A stretch of DNA of 64,000 nucleotides from an alpha proteobacterium BAL199 (GCA_000171835.1 ABHC01000019.1:1-64000); one strand, 5' to 3'. Shown: positions 8,302-17,118, counted from the stretch's first letter. Program-made: numbers and translations. Notes: generated by a model not told the origin, from the letters alone.

Positions 8302-10656
8302 TTGAATGATCATTCCCCCGCCGAGCGCCCTGCCAACACGGTGACAAAGAACGTCGTCTGCACGTCCTGCGACGGGTTCTGCCCGGTCGCGGCCAAGGTG
8401 CAGGACGGGCGGGTGGTCAAGGTCACGACGCGCGATCATCCGTTCTTCAAGGACGTGATCTGCATGAAGGGGGCCTATGCGCCCAAGGCCTTCGCCCACC
8501 CCGACCGTCTGTTGTATCCGCTGAAACGGGTCGGCGAGCGCGGCGGCAACGACTGGCAGCGCATCACCTGGGATCAGGCGATGGACGAGATTGCCGGGAA
8601 GCTGCGGGTCGTGGTCGACCGCTATGGGCCAGAGGCACTGGCGGTTGCCGGCTCGAACGCCAACACCGGCACTGACAACGGGCTGACGCGGCGGTTCATG
8701 AATGTGTTGGGCTCTCCGAACTGGATCGGCGGGGTGGCCTATTGCATGGGCAACACGGCGGCCGTGAACCGTATGGTTTATGGCTGGTATCCACGGGCGG
8801 ACGTGATCAACTCGGACTGCATCGTTCTGTTCGGCCACGACCCGAGGCGGCACTCCTGGACGCTGGAATACAAATCGATCCGCACCGCCCAGGCCCGCGG
8901 TGCCAGGCTGATCACGCTGGACCCGCGCCGGTCGGAAAACGCCGAGGCGTCCGACATCTGGCTGCCGCTGCGCGCCGGCACCGATGCCGCGATGATGCTG
9001 GGCTGGATGAACGTGATCCTGGAGGAAGGGCTTTACGACCACGACTTCGTGCGGGACTGGTGCCACGGGTTCGAGGCCTTTGCGACGCGCATCCGCGAGT
9101 ACCCGGTGGACCGGGTGGCGGCGATCACCGGCTGCGATCCCGAGCAGATCCGCGCCGCGGCCAGGATGTACGCCGCCGCCGATGCGGCCACGATCCCGTG
9201 GAGCCCGATCACCGACCAGCAGGTCTCGTCGACCTCGGCGATCCGCATGCAGTGCTATCTGCGCGCGCTGTGCGGCAATGTCGACAAGAAGGGCGGCGAG
9301 CTTTTCATAGGGTTCGACAGTCAGGTGCTGTCCGACACCGAAGTCGAGCGCCACGACCTGCTGACGCCCGAACAGAAGGCCAAGCAACTAGGCGCGGACC
9401 AGCACCCCGTCTTCACCTATCGCGGCATGGAACCGCTGGGCGAAGCCACGAAACGGGTCTGGGGGCACGAATACGCCAACCTGGTCGGCGGCTGCTACAT
9501 GGCCAACCCCAAGAACGTCTTCCGGGCGATGGCCGAGGGCGATCCGTACCCGGTCAAGGCCTTCATCGCGCTGGCCAACAACACGCTGATGTCCTTCGCG
9601 AACACGCACCGTATCCACGAGGCGCTGATGAAGCAGGACCTGATCGTCGCATTCGAGCACATGATGACGCCCACGGCGCAGATCTCCGATTACGTCCTGC
9701 CCGGCGACACCTGGCTGGAGCGCGCGCAGATGATGGCCGGCGTCTCGGACCAGGCGATGGAACCGCCCGGCGAATGCCGCGATGTCGGGTATTTCTGGCT
9801 GGAACTGGCGCGCCGGATGGGGATGGAGGAACACTTTCCGTGGGCCGACACGCGCGAGGTCCACGATTGGCGCCTGGCCGCGTCCGGCAAGACCTGGGAC
9901 GATGTCGTCGCCGATGGCCGCGTGCCGCGCGACAAGCGCGAGGACAGGAAATACCTCCGGACCGGCTTCGCCACGCCGACCGGCAAGGTGGAGCTGGAAA
10001 GCACGGTGCTGGCCGATCTCGGCTTCGATCCGCTGCCGTATTACCGCGAGGGCGCGGCGACATCGGACGAGTACCCGCTGATGTGCTTCATCGGCTTGCC
10101 GGACGACGAGTACTACCGCACCGGCCACCGCCACATCCGCGAGTTGCGTGTGCGCGCACAGGACCCGACGCTGTTCCTGGCGCCGGAGGATGCCAAGGCC
10201 CTGGGCCTGGCGGATGGGGACTGGGCCGAGGCCGCCAACCCGACCGGCGCCATGAAGGGCCGGGTCTATGTCCGCACATCCATGCCCAAGGGCCTTGTGC
10301 GGGTCCCGCACGGCTGGTGGAAACCGGAGTCGCGCCAGGGTGCGGGGGTGCTGTCGGGGATGTGGGACTTTTCCGACGCACAGATGACACCGGACGACGA
10401 CCCGGACCTGATCGACCTGGAACAGGGTATCCCGCATCTCAAGGGCGTGCCCTGCCGGGTGCGCAAGCTGGACAAGGCCGAGGTCGCGCGGCTGGAGGAA
10501 CGATACGGCCCCACCGACGACCTGCCGCGCGGTCCGGAAGGCAAGGTCCTGCGCTCGGACGCCAAGACCGCCGACTTCATGATCGACGAAAGTTTCACGA
10601 CCGATGTCGAGTTCCAGGCGGTCGAGCTGAGCCTCTGGGGCAAGAGCACGCTGTAG
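8302..10656 (+). CDS. Molybdopterin-dependent oxidoreductase, cytoplasmic
   Basis: The protein has about 784 residues. The start is taken as TTG at 8302 because AGGAGG lies 5 bases upstream, whereas the ATG at 8263 has no site. The N-terminus carries a 4Fe-4S motif (CTSCDGFCPVAA with a fourth cysteine in VICMKG). Mo-bis-MGD domains follow (YCMGNTAAVNRM, LFGHDPRRHSWT, ITLDPRRSENA), then the C-terminal dinucleotide-binding beta-barrel (LFLAPEDAKALGLADGDW). There is no twin-arginine signal, so it should stay in the cytoplasm. The cysteine of YCMGN is a possible molybdenum ligand. Relatives include oxidoreductases and non-redox hydratases, so the reaction is open. It is first in a two-gene plus-strand operon, opposite the GST/CoA-transferase operon. 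Confidence 0.9.
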   Translation: MNDHSPAERPANTVTKNVVCTSCDGFCPVAAKVQDGRVVKVTTRDHPFFKDVICMKGAYAPKAFAHPDRLLYPLKRVGERGGNDWQRITWDQAMDEIAGKLRVVVDRYGPEALAVAGSNANTGTDNGLTRRFMNVLGSPNWIGGVAYCMGNTAAVNRMVYGWYPRADVINSDCIVLFGHDPRRHSWTLEYKSIRTAQARGARLITLDPRRSENAEASDIWLPLRAGTDAAMMLGWMNVILEEGLYDHDFVRDWCHGFEAFATRIREYPVDRVAAITGCDPEQIRAAARMYAAADAATIPWSPITDQQVSSTSAIRMQCYLRALCGNVDKKGGELFIGFDSQVLSDTEVERHDLLTPEQKAKQLGADQHPVFTYRGMEPLGEATKRVWGHEYANLVGGCYMANPKNVFRAMAEGDPYPVKAFIALANNTLMSFANTHRIHEALMKQDLIVAFEHMMTPTAQISDYVLPGDTWLERAQMMAGVSDQAMEPPGECRDVGYFWLELARRMGMEEHFPWADTREVHDWRLAASGKTWDDVVADGRVPRDKREDRKYLRTGFATPTGKVELESTVLADLGFDPLPYYREGAATSDEYPLMCFIGLPDDEYYRTGHRHIRELRVRAQDPTLFLAPEDAKALGLADGDWAEAANPTGAMKGRVYVRTSMPKGLVRVPHGWWKPESRQGAGVLSGMWDFSDAQMTPDDDPDLIDLEQGIPHLKGVPCRVRKLDKAEVARLEERYGPTDDLPRGPEGKVLRSDAKTADFMIDESFTTDVEFQAVELSLWGKSTL

Positions 10657-10658
10657 GG

Positions 10659-11447
10659 ATGGATATGATGGCACTGGACGACACGACACTCACGACGCTG
10701 GCAGACCGGATGCTGGCGGATTATGACAACGCCACCCCGGGCACAGTCTTTGCCGAGGGGCTGCGCCTGACGCCCCCCGAGGCCTGGCGACTGCAAACCG
10801 CCGTCGCCGACCTGCGAGAGGCGCGCGGCGAGCGGGTCGTCGGCTACAAGATCGGCTGCGTCTGCAAGGGCAACCAGAAGATGATGGGCCTGACCCACCC
10901 GGCCTGGGGCCGGATCTGGTCGAGCGAGTTGCACGAGACAGGCGCGGATTTGCAAAAGGCGCGCTATTCCAACCCATCCATGGAAGCCGAGTTCGCGATT
11001 TCGCTGGCCGCCCCGGTCGATCCGGCCCGGACGACGGCGGAAGAACTGGTCGAGGTGATCGAGGCGGTTTATCCGGTGATCGAGATCCACAACTTCACCC
11101 TCAGGGGCGAAGAACCGCGCGGGGCGGAACTGATCGCCAACAACGCCATTCTGGCCGGTGTCGTGCGCGGTGCGCCGGTGAGTGACATCAAGGCGCCGCG
11201 CACCACGGACCTGAAACTGATCTATGACGGCGAGACGGTGGACGCCTGGGACGGGCTGGAATGGCCCGGCGGGATGCTGACCGCGGTCGGCTGGCTGGCC
11301 GAACGGCTTGCCGGGCTCGGCAAGCGGCTGGAGGCAGGCGACACGATCCTGACCGGCGCCTGGGGTCCGCCGATCCCGATGGACGGGCGCACGCGCGTCG
11401 ATGTGACCTCTTCCGGGTTCGGAGATGTATCCGCGAGGTTTACCTGA
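10659..11447 (+). CDS. 2-keto-4-pentenoate hydratase / FAH-like protein
   Basis: The protein is about 262 residues. Possible starts are ATG 10659, 10665 and 10668; AGGGA overlaps the preceding stop, so 10665 is also well placed. The family core is visible: YKIGC near residue 65, PSMEAEFAISL (acidic metal ligand), and AVYPVIEIHNF with a later ANNAILAGVV. It ends GDTILTGAWGPPIPM, followed by a short closing barrel. Members hydrate or decarboxylate dienoates in meta-cleavage pathways with a divalent metal. It starts 2 bases after the molybdoenzyme stop and is co-transcribed with it, which points to degradation of a ring-cleavage or dienoic acid product. Confidence 0.85.
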   Translation: MDMMALDDTTLTTLADRMLADYDNATPGTVFAEGLRLTPPEAWRLQTAVADLREARGERVVGYKIGCVCKGNQKMMGLTHPAWGRIWSSELHETGADLQKARYSNPSMEAEFAISLAAPVDPARTTAEELVEVIEAVYPVIEIHNFTLRGEEPRGAELIANNAILAGVVRGAPVSDIKAPRTTDLKLIYDGETVDAWDGLEWPGGMLTAVGWLAERLAGLGKRLEAGDTILTGAWGPPIPMDGRTRVDVTSSGFGDVSARFT

Positions 11448-11471
11448 CACCGCGCATATGACGCGGCGGCG

Positions 11472-12235
11472 TTACTTTCCTCGGAACTCCGGCGGGCGCT
11501 TCTCGATGAAGGCGCGCACCGCTTCCTTGTGGTCGTCGGTCTGAGCGACGCGCACCAGTCGGTCGGCCTCCCAGTTGAGACAAGTCTTGAAGTCGGCCTG
11601 CATGGCCCGGTTGATGTTCTGCTTCATGTAACGGATGGCCAGCGGCGGGCCGCCTGCAATCTGGGCTGCCAGTTCGGCGGTTCTCGCCTGAAGGTCCTCG
11701 TCGGGGACGACTTCGTTCAGCAGGCCCAGCGCCAGAGCCTCTTCGGCGTGGACGCGCCGGCCGGTGAAATAGATCTCCTTGGCCTTGGCCGGCCCGACGA
11801 TCTGGGTGAGATGCCACGAGCCGCCGTAGTCCCCGGAAAGCCCGATTGCCCCGAACCCCGGCGCGAAGAACGCGCTGGCGGCGCCGACGCGCAAATCGCA
11901 GGCCAGCGCGATCGACATGCCCGCGCCCGCGGCCGCTCCCGGCAGCGCGGCAATTGTCGGCTTGGGCATCTCGAAAAGGCGCAGCGTCAGGGTCTGCTGG
12001 CGATGCTGCAGGGCACGGATCTTGTCGTCCAGCGAGCGGTCGTCCGGCGCACCACTGCCCATCCCCTTGACGTCGCCGCCGACACAGAACGCCTTGCCCG
12101 CGCCGGTCAGCACGACGACGCGAACCTCCGGGTCCGCCTCCAGCAACAGCAGCATCTCGCGCAGCGCCAGGGTAACGATGTCGCCCAGCGCGTTGCGCTT
12201 TTCCGGCCGGTTGAAGGTCAGCGTGGCGACGTGGC
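11472..12235 (-). pseudogene. Enoyl-CoA hydratase, 3' part (split by IS21 element)
   Basis: Crotonase fold: VATLTFNRPEKRNAL opens the family core, VVVLTGAGKAFCVGGDVKGM forms the CoA and oxyanion region, and ACDLRVGAASAFFAPGFG leads to the second oxyanion strand. Where many hydratases have a catalytic glutamate the sequence reads IGLSGDYGGSW, with aspartate. The first 18 or so codons lie across the insertion at 14894-14952. Removing 12236-14893 and one copy of the 7-base duplication restores one unbroken frame of about 274 codons starting MVRAVDTGTDQLLCQVDG. The insertion is therefore recent, or at least not followed by decay. A chimeric start reading out of the IS end (MAGIVGIRSHV, from 12260) could still yield protein. 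Confidence 0.88.
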
Positions 12236-12385
12236 TGCGGATTCCGACGATGCCGGCCACCTATTCCGATTTGAAGGCGGCCACCTATTCCGATCCGATG
12301 CCGGCCGGCGTTCCGATTTGATGCCGGCCACCTGAGGCACGCTCCTCCGGGTCGTGGGGGATGATGTTCGGGCGGTGTCGGACGG

Positions 12386-13141
12386 TCAAGTCGCGGCGGC
12401 CGCGGCGACCTCCGGGGGCCGCTTCTTTCGCAGGCTGTCACCCCTGAGCTCGATGCGGTGGGCGTTGTGGACCAGGCGGTCGAGGATGGCGTCGGCGATG
12501 GTGGGATTGCCGATGACCTCGTACCAGCGGTCGACCGGCAGTTGGCTGGTGACGATGACCGAGCGGGCCTCGTAGCGGTCCTCGACGATCTCCAGGAGGT
12601 CGCGGCGCTGCTCGGCGTCGAGCGGCTCCGGCCCCCAGTCGTCGAGGATCAGCAGGTCGAGCCGGGCGAGCGAGCGCAGCATGCGGGCGTAGCGGCCGTC
12701 AGCCCTGGCAGTGGCGAGGGCGGCGAACAGCCGCGGCATGCGGTGATAGGCGACGGCGAGGTCCTCCCGGCAGGCCTTGTGGCCGAGGGCACAGGCAAGC
12801 CAGCTCTTTCCGGCACCACAGGGCCCGGTGAGGAGCAGATTATGACGGGCGCGGATCCATTCGCAGGAGGCGAGCCTGAGGAACAGGCCGCGATGGAGGC
12901 CGCGTGCAGCACGGTAGTCGACGTCCTCGACGCTGGCGTCGTGCCGCAGCCTGGCGGCCCGCGCCCGGCTCTCGAAGCGCTTCTGACGCCGCAGGGTGGC
13001 CTCTTGCTCGAGCAGCAGGGCGAGCCATTCGGCATGCTCGAGGTGCGTGACCTCGGGCTGGGCGTCGAGGTCCTTCATGGCCTTGGCCATGCCGTGCAGG
13101 CCGAGTTCGTGGAGCAGATCGAGGGTGGGGTGGGTCAGCAT
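12386..13141 (-). CDS. istB: IS21-family helper ATPase IstB
   Basis: A 251-residue AAA+ protein of the IstB family. The Walker A motif is LTGPCGAGKSWLA, the Walker B motif is LLILDDWGPE, and the sensor region includes RSVIVTSQLPVDRW. It ends with the basic, alanine-rich tail common in the family. IstB oligomerises on target DNA and activates the IstA transposase. It follows istA by 14 bases and is intact, so the element could be active. Confidence 0.95.
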   Translation of the reverse strand: MLTHPTLDLLHELGLHGMAKAMKDLDAQPEVTHLEHAEWLALLLEQEATLRRQKRFESRARAARLRHDASVEDVDYRAARGLHRGLFLRLASCEWIRARHNLLLTGPCGAGKSWLACALGHKACREDLAVAYHRMPRLFAALATARADGRYARMLRSLARLDLLILDDWGPEPLDAEQRRDLLEIVEDRYEARSVIVTSQLPVDRWYEVIGNPTIADAILDRLVHNAHRIELRGDSLRKKRPPEVAAAAAT

Positions 13142-13155
13142 GTTCGGGATCTCCG

Positions 13156-14691
13156 TCAGTGGAAGTAGCCGGGGCCACGCAGATTGGGATGGTCGATCAC
13201 CACGGTGTCGGGAGCCGGCGGCTGGCGATCGCGCCGGGCGGCGATGAGGGCGGCGATGCTCTTGTAGGTGAACGCGCCGCGGGCGACGGCCTCAGCCGCT
13301 ATCGCCTCGGCATGCCGCGGCCCGAAGTCCTTGAACAACCGCAGCACGCCGAGGCAGGTGCGGAAGCCCTGCTCGGGATGCGGCCGGTTGGCGAGGATCG
13401 CCAGGACCAGGCCCTCGGTGTTGGGGCCGATCGCGCGCGCCCAGCGCCGGAACCGCTCCGGCGTCCACTCGGCGTAGCGCCGGTGCGCGCTCGGCATGTG
13501 GTCGGGATCGGTGCCGTGCCGGCGACCGCCGTAGCGGCGCTGATGGACGGCGACCCGCCGGCCGCGATGGAACACCTCCACCGTGCGGGCGGTGGCGCGG
13601 ATGTCGACCTGCTCGCGGATCAGGCCGTGCGGGACGGAGTAGAAGTAACCGGCGACCTCGACGTGATAGTCCGGGGACACTCGGGCCAGCCGCCACTCGG
13701 CGAACTCGTAGTCGGTGTCCGGCAGGGCGGCGAGCGCTGGCCGCTCGACGGTCTCCAGTAGATCCCGCCGGGACACGCCGAGCCGGCGCATGACGTGGCC
13801 GTTGAGCTGCTCGAGGACCTCGGCGATCGCCGCGTTCGCCTCGGCCAGCGAGAAGAAGGTCCGATGGCGCAGCCGGCCGAGGATATAGGTCTGCGCCAGC
13901 CGCACGCCGGCCTCGACTTTGGCCTTGTCGCGCGGGCGGCGCGGCCGCGTCGGCAGGATGCCGACCCCGTAGTGCGCCGCCATCATGCCATAGCTGCGGT
14001 TCAGCTCGGGGTCGTAGAACGAGGCCTTGTGCACCCCCGCCTTCAGATTGTCGGGCACCACCAGGTGCGGCACCCCGCCGAAGTCCCGGAACATCCGGAC
14101 ATGGGCGCCGATCCAGTCCGCCAGCCCCTGGGTCCAGCTCGCCTCGGCGTAGGTATAGTTGGAGGCGCCGAGCACACCGACGAAGATCTCGGCCTCGCGC
14201 ACCACGCCGGTGGCGCCATCCAGGATCGCCAGCTTCTTGCCGGAATAGTCGACGAACACCTTGTCGCCGGCAGCATGGTGCTGGCGCATCACCGGCGACA
14301 GCCGCCGCTCGAACTCCCGCCACAGGTCGCAGAACCGGCTGTAGCCATAGCCGTCGGGGTGAACCTCCCGGTACTCCTCCCAGAGCACCGTCAGGTTGAC
14401 GCCGGGGCGCTTCAGCTCGCAGGCCAGCGACGCCCAGTCCGGCTCGGCCCGCCGGCGGAACCCCCGCCGCGCACCGGCGCGCGCGAACAGCCGCTGCTCC
14501 AGCACGTCGTCGGTGAGGTCGCCCGGCAGCGGCCAGCTCAGACCGGCCGTCCTGGCCCGGTTCAGGTTGTCCTGGATCGTGCTGCGCGCCGCCCTGAGCA
14601 TGCGCCCGATCTCGCGCGCACTCACCCCGTCATGGGCCAGCCGCAGCATCTGTCGTATCTGTCGCATGGTCAGCTCTCGCTTCGCCGGCAT
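13156..14691 (-). CDS. istA: IS21-family transposase IstA
   Basis: 511 residues, normal length. An N-terminal helix-turn-helix (MRQIRQMLRLAHDGVSAREI) is followed by a second DNA-binding region and an RNase H-like DDE core. The first aspartate is in KVFVDYSGKK, the second in LVVPDNLKAGV, and the glutamate in RDKAKVEAGVR. The C-terminal beta-barrel domain (YHVEVAGYFYSVPHGLI) is also present. It cuts the element ends and joins them to target DNA together with IstB. No frameshift or missing catalytic residue is seen. Confidence 0.95.
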   Translation of the reverse strand: MPAKRELTMRQIRQMLRLAHDGVSAREIGRMLRAARSTIQDNLNRARTAGLSWPLPGDLTDDVLEQRLFARAGARRGFRRRAEPDWASLACELKRPGVNLTVLWEEYREVHPDGYGYSRFCDLWREFERRLSPVMRQHHAAGDKVFVDYSGKKLAILDGATGVVREAEIFVGVLGASNYTYAEASWTQGLADWIGAHVRMFRDFGGVPHLVVPDNLKAGVHKASFYDPELNRSYGMMAAHYGVGILPTRPRRPRDKAKVEAGVRLAQTYILGRLRHRTFFSLAEANAAIAEVLEQLNGHVMRRLGVSRRDLLETVERPALAALPDTDYEFAEWRLARVSPDYHVEVAGYFYSVPHGLIREQVDIRATARTVEVFHRGRRVAVHQRRYGGRRHGTDPDHMPSAHRRYAEWTPERFRRWARAIGPNTEGLVLAILANRPHPEQGFRTCLGVLRLFKDFGPRHAEAIAAEAVARGAFTYKSIAALIAARRDRQPPAPDTVVIDHPNLRGPGYFH

Positions 14692-14893
14692 CCCGCCCTC
14701 TCCTCGTCACTGGACGAGGCGAGCGTGATGCCCGAGGTGCTGACCCAGAAGGGCGCGCCGGGACCGTCAGCCAGGTGGCCGGATAAATCTCGGAACGGTG
14801 GCCGGCTTCATGTCGGACTGGTAGCCGGCTTCAAATCGGAACCCCGGCCGGCTTCACGTCGGAATACCCGGCCGGCTTGTGTCGGAATCCGCA

Positions 14894-14952
14894 ACGTGGC
14901 CATCGACCTGGCACAATAACTGATCCGTGCCGGTGTCGACCGCCCGGACCAT
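14894..14952 (-). pseudogene. Enoyl-CoA hydratase, 5' part (split by IS21 element)
   Basis: The original ATG is at 14952, and about 17 codons (MVRAVDTGTDQLLCQVDG) run to the insertion point. The start overlaps the stop of the upstream glutathione transferase by one base (TGATG), so the two genes were translationally coupled before insertion. With the IS removed, the sequence continues directly into HVATLTFNRPEK. Confidence 0.88.
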
Positions 14953-15554
14953 CACGCCGCCTCGGCTGCCTTGAAAGCAGGCCGCGCCTCCAGCCGATCA
15001 GCATAGGCCGAAAGGTTCGGGCACTTGCCGAAATCCGCACCCAGCCGGCGGGACATGATCACCGCGTGGCCAGTGATCGTGTCGGCCACGGTGAAATCGC
15101 CCGCGATGAATTCGCGGTCTTCCATGTGCGCCTCGGCGGCACCCAGAACACGGTTCAGAAGCTTCAGTGCCCGCGCCGCAATCTCGGGGTTGCTTCGGTC
15201 GGGCGGCAGCAGGATCGTCTCGACCACGTAGTTGTTGATCGGCGGCATGATCATGCCCTCGGCATAGTGCAGCCATTGCAGGTACATGGCGAAGTTCGGG
15301 GCATCGGGGCCGGGGGTCAGGTGCGGCGCGTACGTCGCACCCAGGTACTGCGCGATGGCCGTGCTCTCGGAAATCGTCGTGTCGCCATCGATCAGCGTCG
15401 GCACCCGGCCGTTCGGGTTGATCCGCGTGTATTCCGGCGCGCGCATTTCCTTCTGACCCAGGGTGAAGCGTTCCAGCTCGTACGGTTGCCCGATCTCCTC
15501 CAGCAGCCATACCGTGCGCACCGCGCGCGAGTTCGGGGCGTAATAGACCTTCAT
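14952..15554 (-). CDS. Glutathione S-transferase family protein (third of three)
   Basis: 200 residues. The thioredoxin-like domain has YYAPNSRAVRTVWLLEEIG, the cis-proline segment NGRVPTLIDGD and the glutathione contact TISESTAIAQYL; the helical domain includes FTVADTITGHAVIMS. The serine of PNSRAV is in the position often used to activate glutathione. It is the first gene of the transcript that continued into the now-split enoyl-CoA hydratase, and it is divergent from the HxlR gene with a 23-bp palindrome between them. The IS21 element is expected to uncouple it from the hydratase. Confidence 0.87.
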   Translation of the reverse strand: MKVYYAPNSRAVRTVWLLEEIGQPYELERFTLGQKEMRAPEYTRINPNGRVPTLIDGDTTISESTAIAQYLGATYAPHLTPGPDAPNFAMYLQWLHYAEGMIMPPINNYVVETILLPPDRSNPEIAARALKLLNRVLGAAEAHMEDREFIAGDFTVADTITGHAVIMSRRLGADFGKCPNLSAYADRLEARPAFKAAEAA

Positions 15555-15605
15555 GTTTCTGTCCTTTTCAGGTTCGACCGGCCCGGCAGCCAGCGTTGAC
15601 AGAAC

Positions 15606-15628
15606 CTAGCTTCAATTTTAGAAGTCAG
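15606..15628. promoter_or_regulatory. Candidate HxlR operator, copy 2
   Basis: A 23-bp palindrome has arms CTAGCTTC and GAAGTCAG around an AT-rich centre. It lies between the divergent GST (start 15554) and HxlR (start 15656) genes. The reverse complement matches 8230-8252 at 18 of 23 positions. Placement next to the regulator gene fits autoregulation plus control of both operons. Confidence 0.65.
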
Positions 15629-15655
15629 TCAATTCGCAAACCGAAGCGAGGAAGC

Positions 15656-16135
15656 ATGGGCCGCGCCGCACTCTCGACACAGATCTGCACCGTCGCCCGC
15701 GCCGCGGCGCTGGTGGGCGACGAATGGACCATCATGATCCTGCGCGAGATGTTCCTGGGCACGCACCGCTTCGACGATTTCCTTCGCCAGACCGGCATGT
15801 CCTCGCACTTGCTCTCGCAGCGGCTGAAGAAGCTCGAGACCGCAGGGGTCGTCCGGCGCGCGGCCTATTCCCAGCGCCCGCCGCGCTACGAGTACCGGCT
15901 GACCGAGATGGGCCGTGCGCTGTGGCCCGTGGTGATCTCGCTCAAGCAATGGGGCGACCGCTGGCTGGGCGACGGCGAGACGCCGATCGGACTGGTGCAC
16001 AAGGGTTGCGGGGCCGTCACCGAACCTCGAATGACCTGCCCAGAATGCGGCGAGCCGATGGACGCTCACGATTCCGAAGCGCGCCTTTCTCAGGGGTTCT
16101 ACGACGAACGGCAGCGCGCCGGAAAACAGACGTGA
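15656..16135 (+). CDS. HxlR-family winged-helix regulator
   Basis: 159 residues from ATG 15656, with GAGGA just upstream; an earlier ATG at 15596 would add a tail that overlaps the operator. The HxlR core is clear: ARAAALVGDEWTIMILREM, then FDDFLRQTGMSSHLLSQRLK as recognition helix and a wing with RRAAYSQRPPRYEYRLTEMG. A C-terminal extension holds two cysteine pairs (KGCG and CPEC), possibly a metal or redox site. HxlR proteins are homodimers that often sense electrophiles or aldehydes. It probably controls the cluster through the palindromes at 15606 and 8230. Confidence 0.88.
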   Translation: MGRAALSTQICTVARAAALVGDEWTIMILREMFLGTHRFDDFLRQTGMSSHLLSQRLKKLETAGVVRRAAYSQRPPRYEYRLTEMGRALWPVVISLKQWGDRWLGDGETPIGLVHKGCGAVTEPRMTCPECGEPMDAHDSEARLSQGFYDERQRAGKQT

Positions 16136-16266
16136 TTGCCTCTCTGGCCGATCATTCACGAAGGTCCGCGCCACGCGCCACGATCTCGCCACGACTGCGC
16201 GCTCTATCGGGTCTCGCTCGCCGGTAATGGGCCGGCCCGGCTCTCTCAACAAGCGGAGGAAGAAAG

Positions 16267-17046
16267 ATGGATAAGGTCTGCCTCGTCATCGGCGCCGGCG
16301 CAGGAATCGGCGGGACCGTCGGGGCCCGCTTCGCGGCGGGCGGATATCACGCGGTCCTCGGCCGCCGGTCGGATGCCGAGGGACTGGACCGGCTGGTCAG
16401 CGACATAGAGGCCGCGGGCGGCAAAGCGACCGGCCGGCTGCTGAACGTGGTCGAGCCGGACAGCATCGAAAACCTGATTGCCGAGGTCGAACAGGACATC
16501 GGCCCGATTCACACGCTGGTCTTCAACATCGGCGCGCAGGTCGGCGACCGGGCCCTGCTCGAGACCAGTCTGAATGTGTTCGAGCGCTGTTGGCGGATGG
16601 CCACCTTCGGCCTGTTCCGCGCGGCACAGGCGGTCTGCCCGCTGATGGCGGACCGGGGCGAGGGTGCGGTTCTGGTCACTGCCTCGACCGCGGCCAAGCG
16701 GGGCAATGCGGGCCAGCATGCCCATGCCTCTGCGATGGCGGGACGGCGGATGCTGTGCCAGTCGCTGAACGCGGAATTCGCGTCGCGCGGCGTTCACATC
16801 GCCCACATCGTGGTCGACGGCGCCGTGGACGCGCCGGATACGCTGGGCAAGATGCTGGGAGCCGAGAGGTTTGCCGAGCTGCGGGCCACCAAGGGTGCCG
16901 CCGACGGCCTGATCCTGCCAGAGCAGTTGGCCGAGACATACTGGCACCTAGCGCACCAGCACCGCTCGGCGTGGACCCACGAACTGGACCTGCGGGCCTG
17001 GTCGGATCAGGCGTGGTGGAACCACCAGACGGCGACGCGGATCTGA
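16267..17046 (+). CDS. SDR-like protein lacking the catalytic YxxxK
   Basis: 259 residues beginning MDKVCLVIGAGAGIGGTVG, a Rossmann glycine motif, with GGAGGAAG upstream. The segment equivalent to the catalytic helix reads HAHASAMAGRRM, so neither the tyrosine nor the lysine of YxxxK is present, although the preceding TAST serine region (VTASTAAKRG) is kept. The C-terminus HQHRSAWTHELDLRAWSDQAW is shared with the SDR at 6846. This pair may be a non-catalytic or atypical subfamily. It lies downstream of the HxlR gene on the same strand, with a 131-base gap. Confidence 0.82.
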   Translation: MDKVCLVIGAGAGIGGTVGARFAAGGYHAVLGRRSDAEGLDRLVSDIEAAGGKATGRLLNVVEPDSIENLIAEVEQDIGPIHTLVFNIGAQVGDRALLETSLNVFERCWRMATFGLFRAAQAVCPLMADRGEGAVLVTASTAAKRGNAGQHAHASAMAGRRMLCQSLNAEFASRGVHIAHIVVDGAVDAPDTLGKMLGAERFAELRATKGAADGLILPEQLAETYWHLAHQHRSAWTHELDLRAWSDQAWWNHQTATRI

Positions 17047-17118
17047 CGGTCCCGCCTCGGTCTGCGGTTGCAGACACTGCAACCCGGACCGTATTCCATC
17101 TGATGGAGACAACACCGA

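Larger units (their letters stand above)
12236..14893. mobile_element. Complete IS21-family insertion sequence
   Basis: The element is 2658 bp. Its tips are inverted: TGCGGATTCCGAC at 12236-12248 matches the reverse complement of 14881-14893. Each end carries several spaced copies of a TTCCGA-N-GCCGGCC motif (about 12241-12333 and 14775-14888), as IS21 elements do for transposase binding. A perfect 7-bp target duplication, ACGTGGC, lies at 12229-12235 and 14894-14900. It encodes IstA and IstB on the minus strand and interrupts an enoyl-CoA hydratase gene. Confidence 0.93.

Noticed and set aside
8266-10689. Two long open frames on the minus strand opposite the molybdopterin oxidoreductase
   Set aside because: They are high-GC antisense shadows. 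Their translations are rich in His, Arg and Gly without family motifs, while the plus strand encodes a complete molybdoenzyme.
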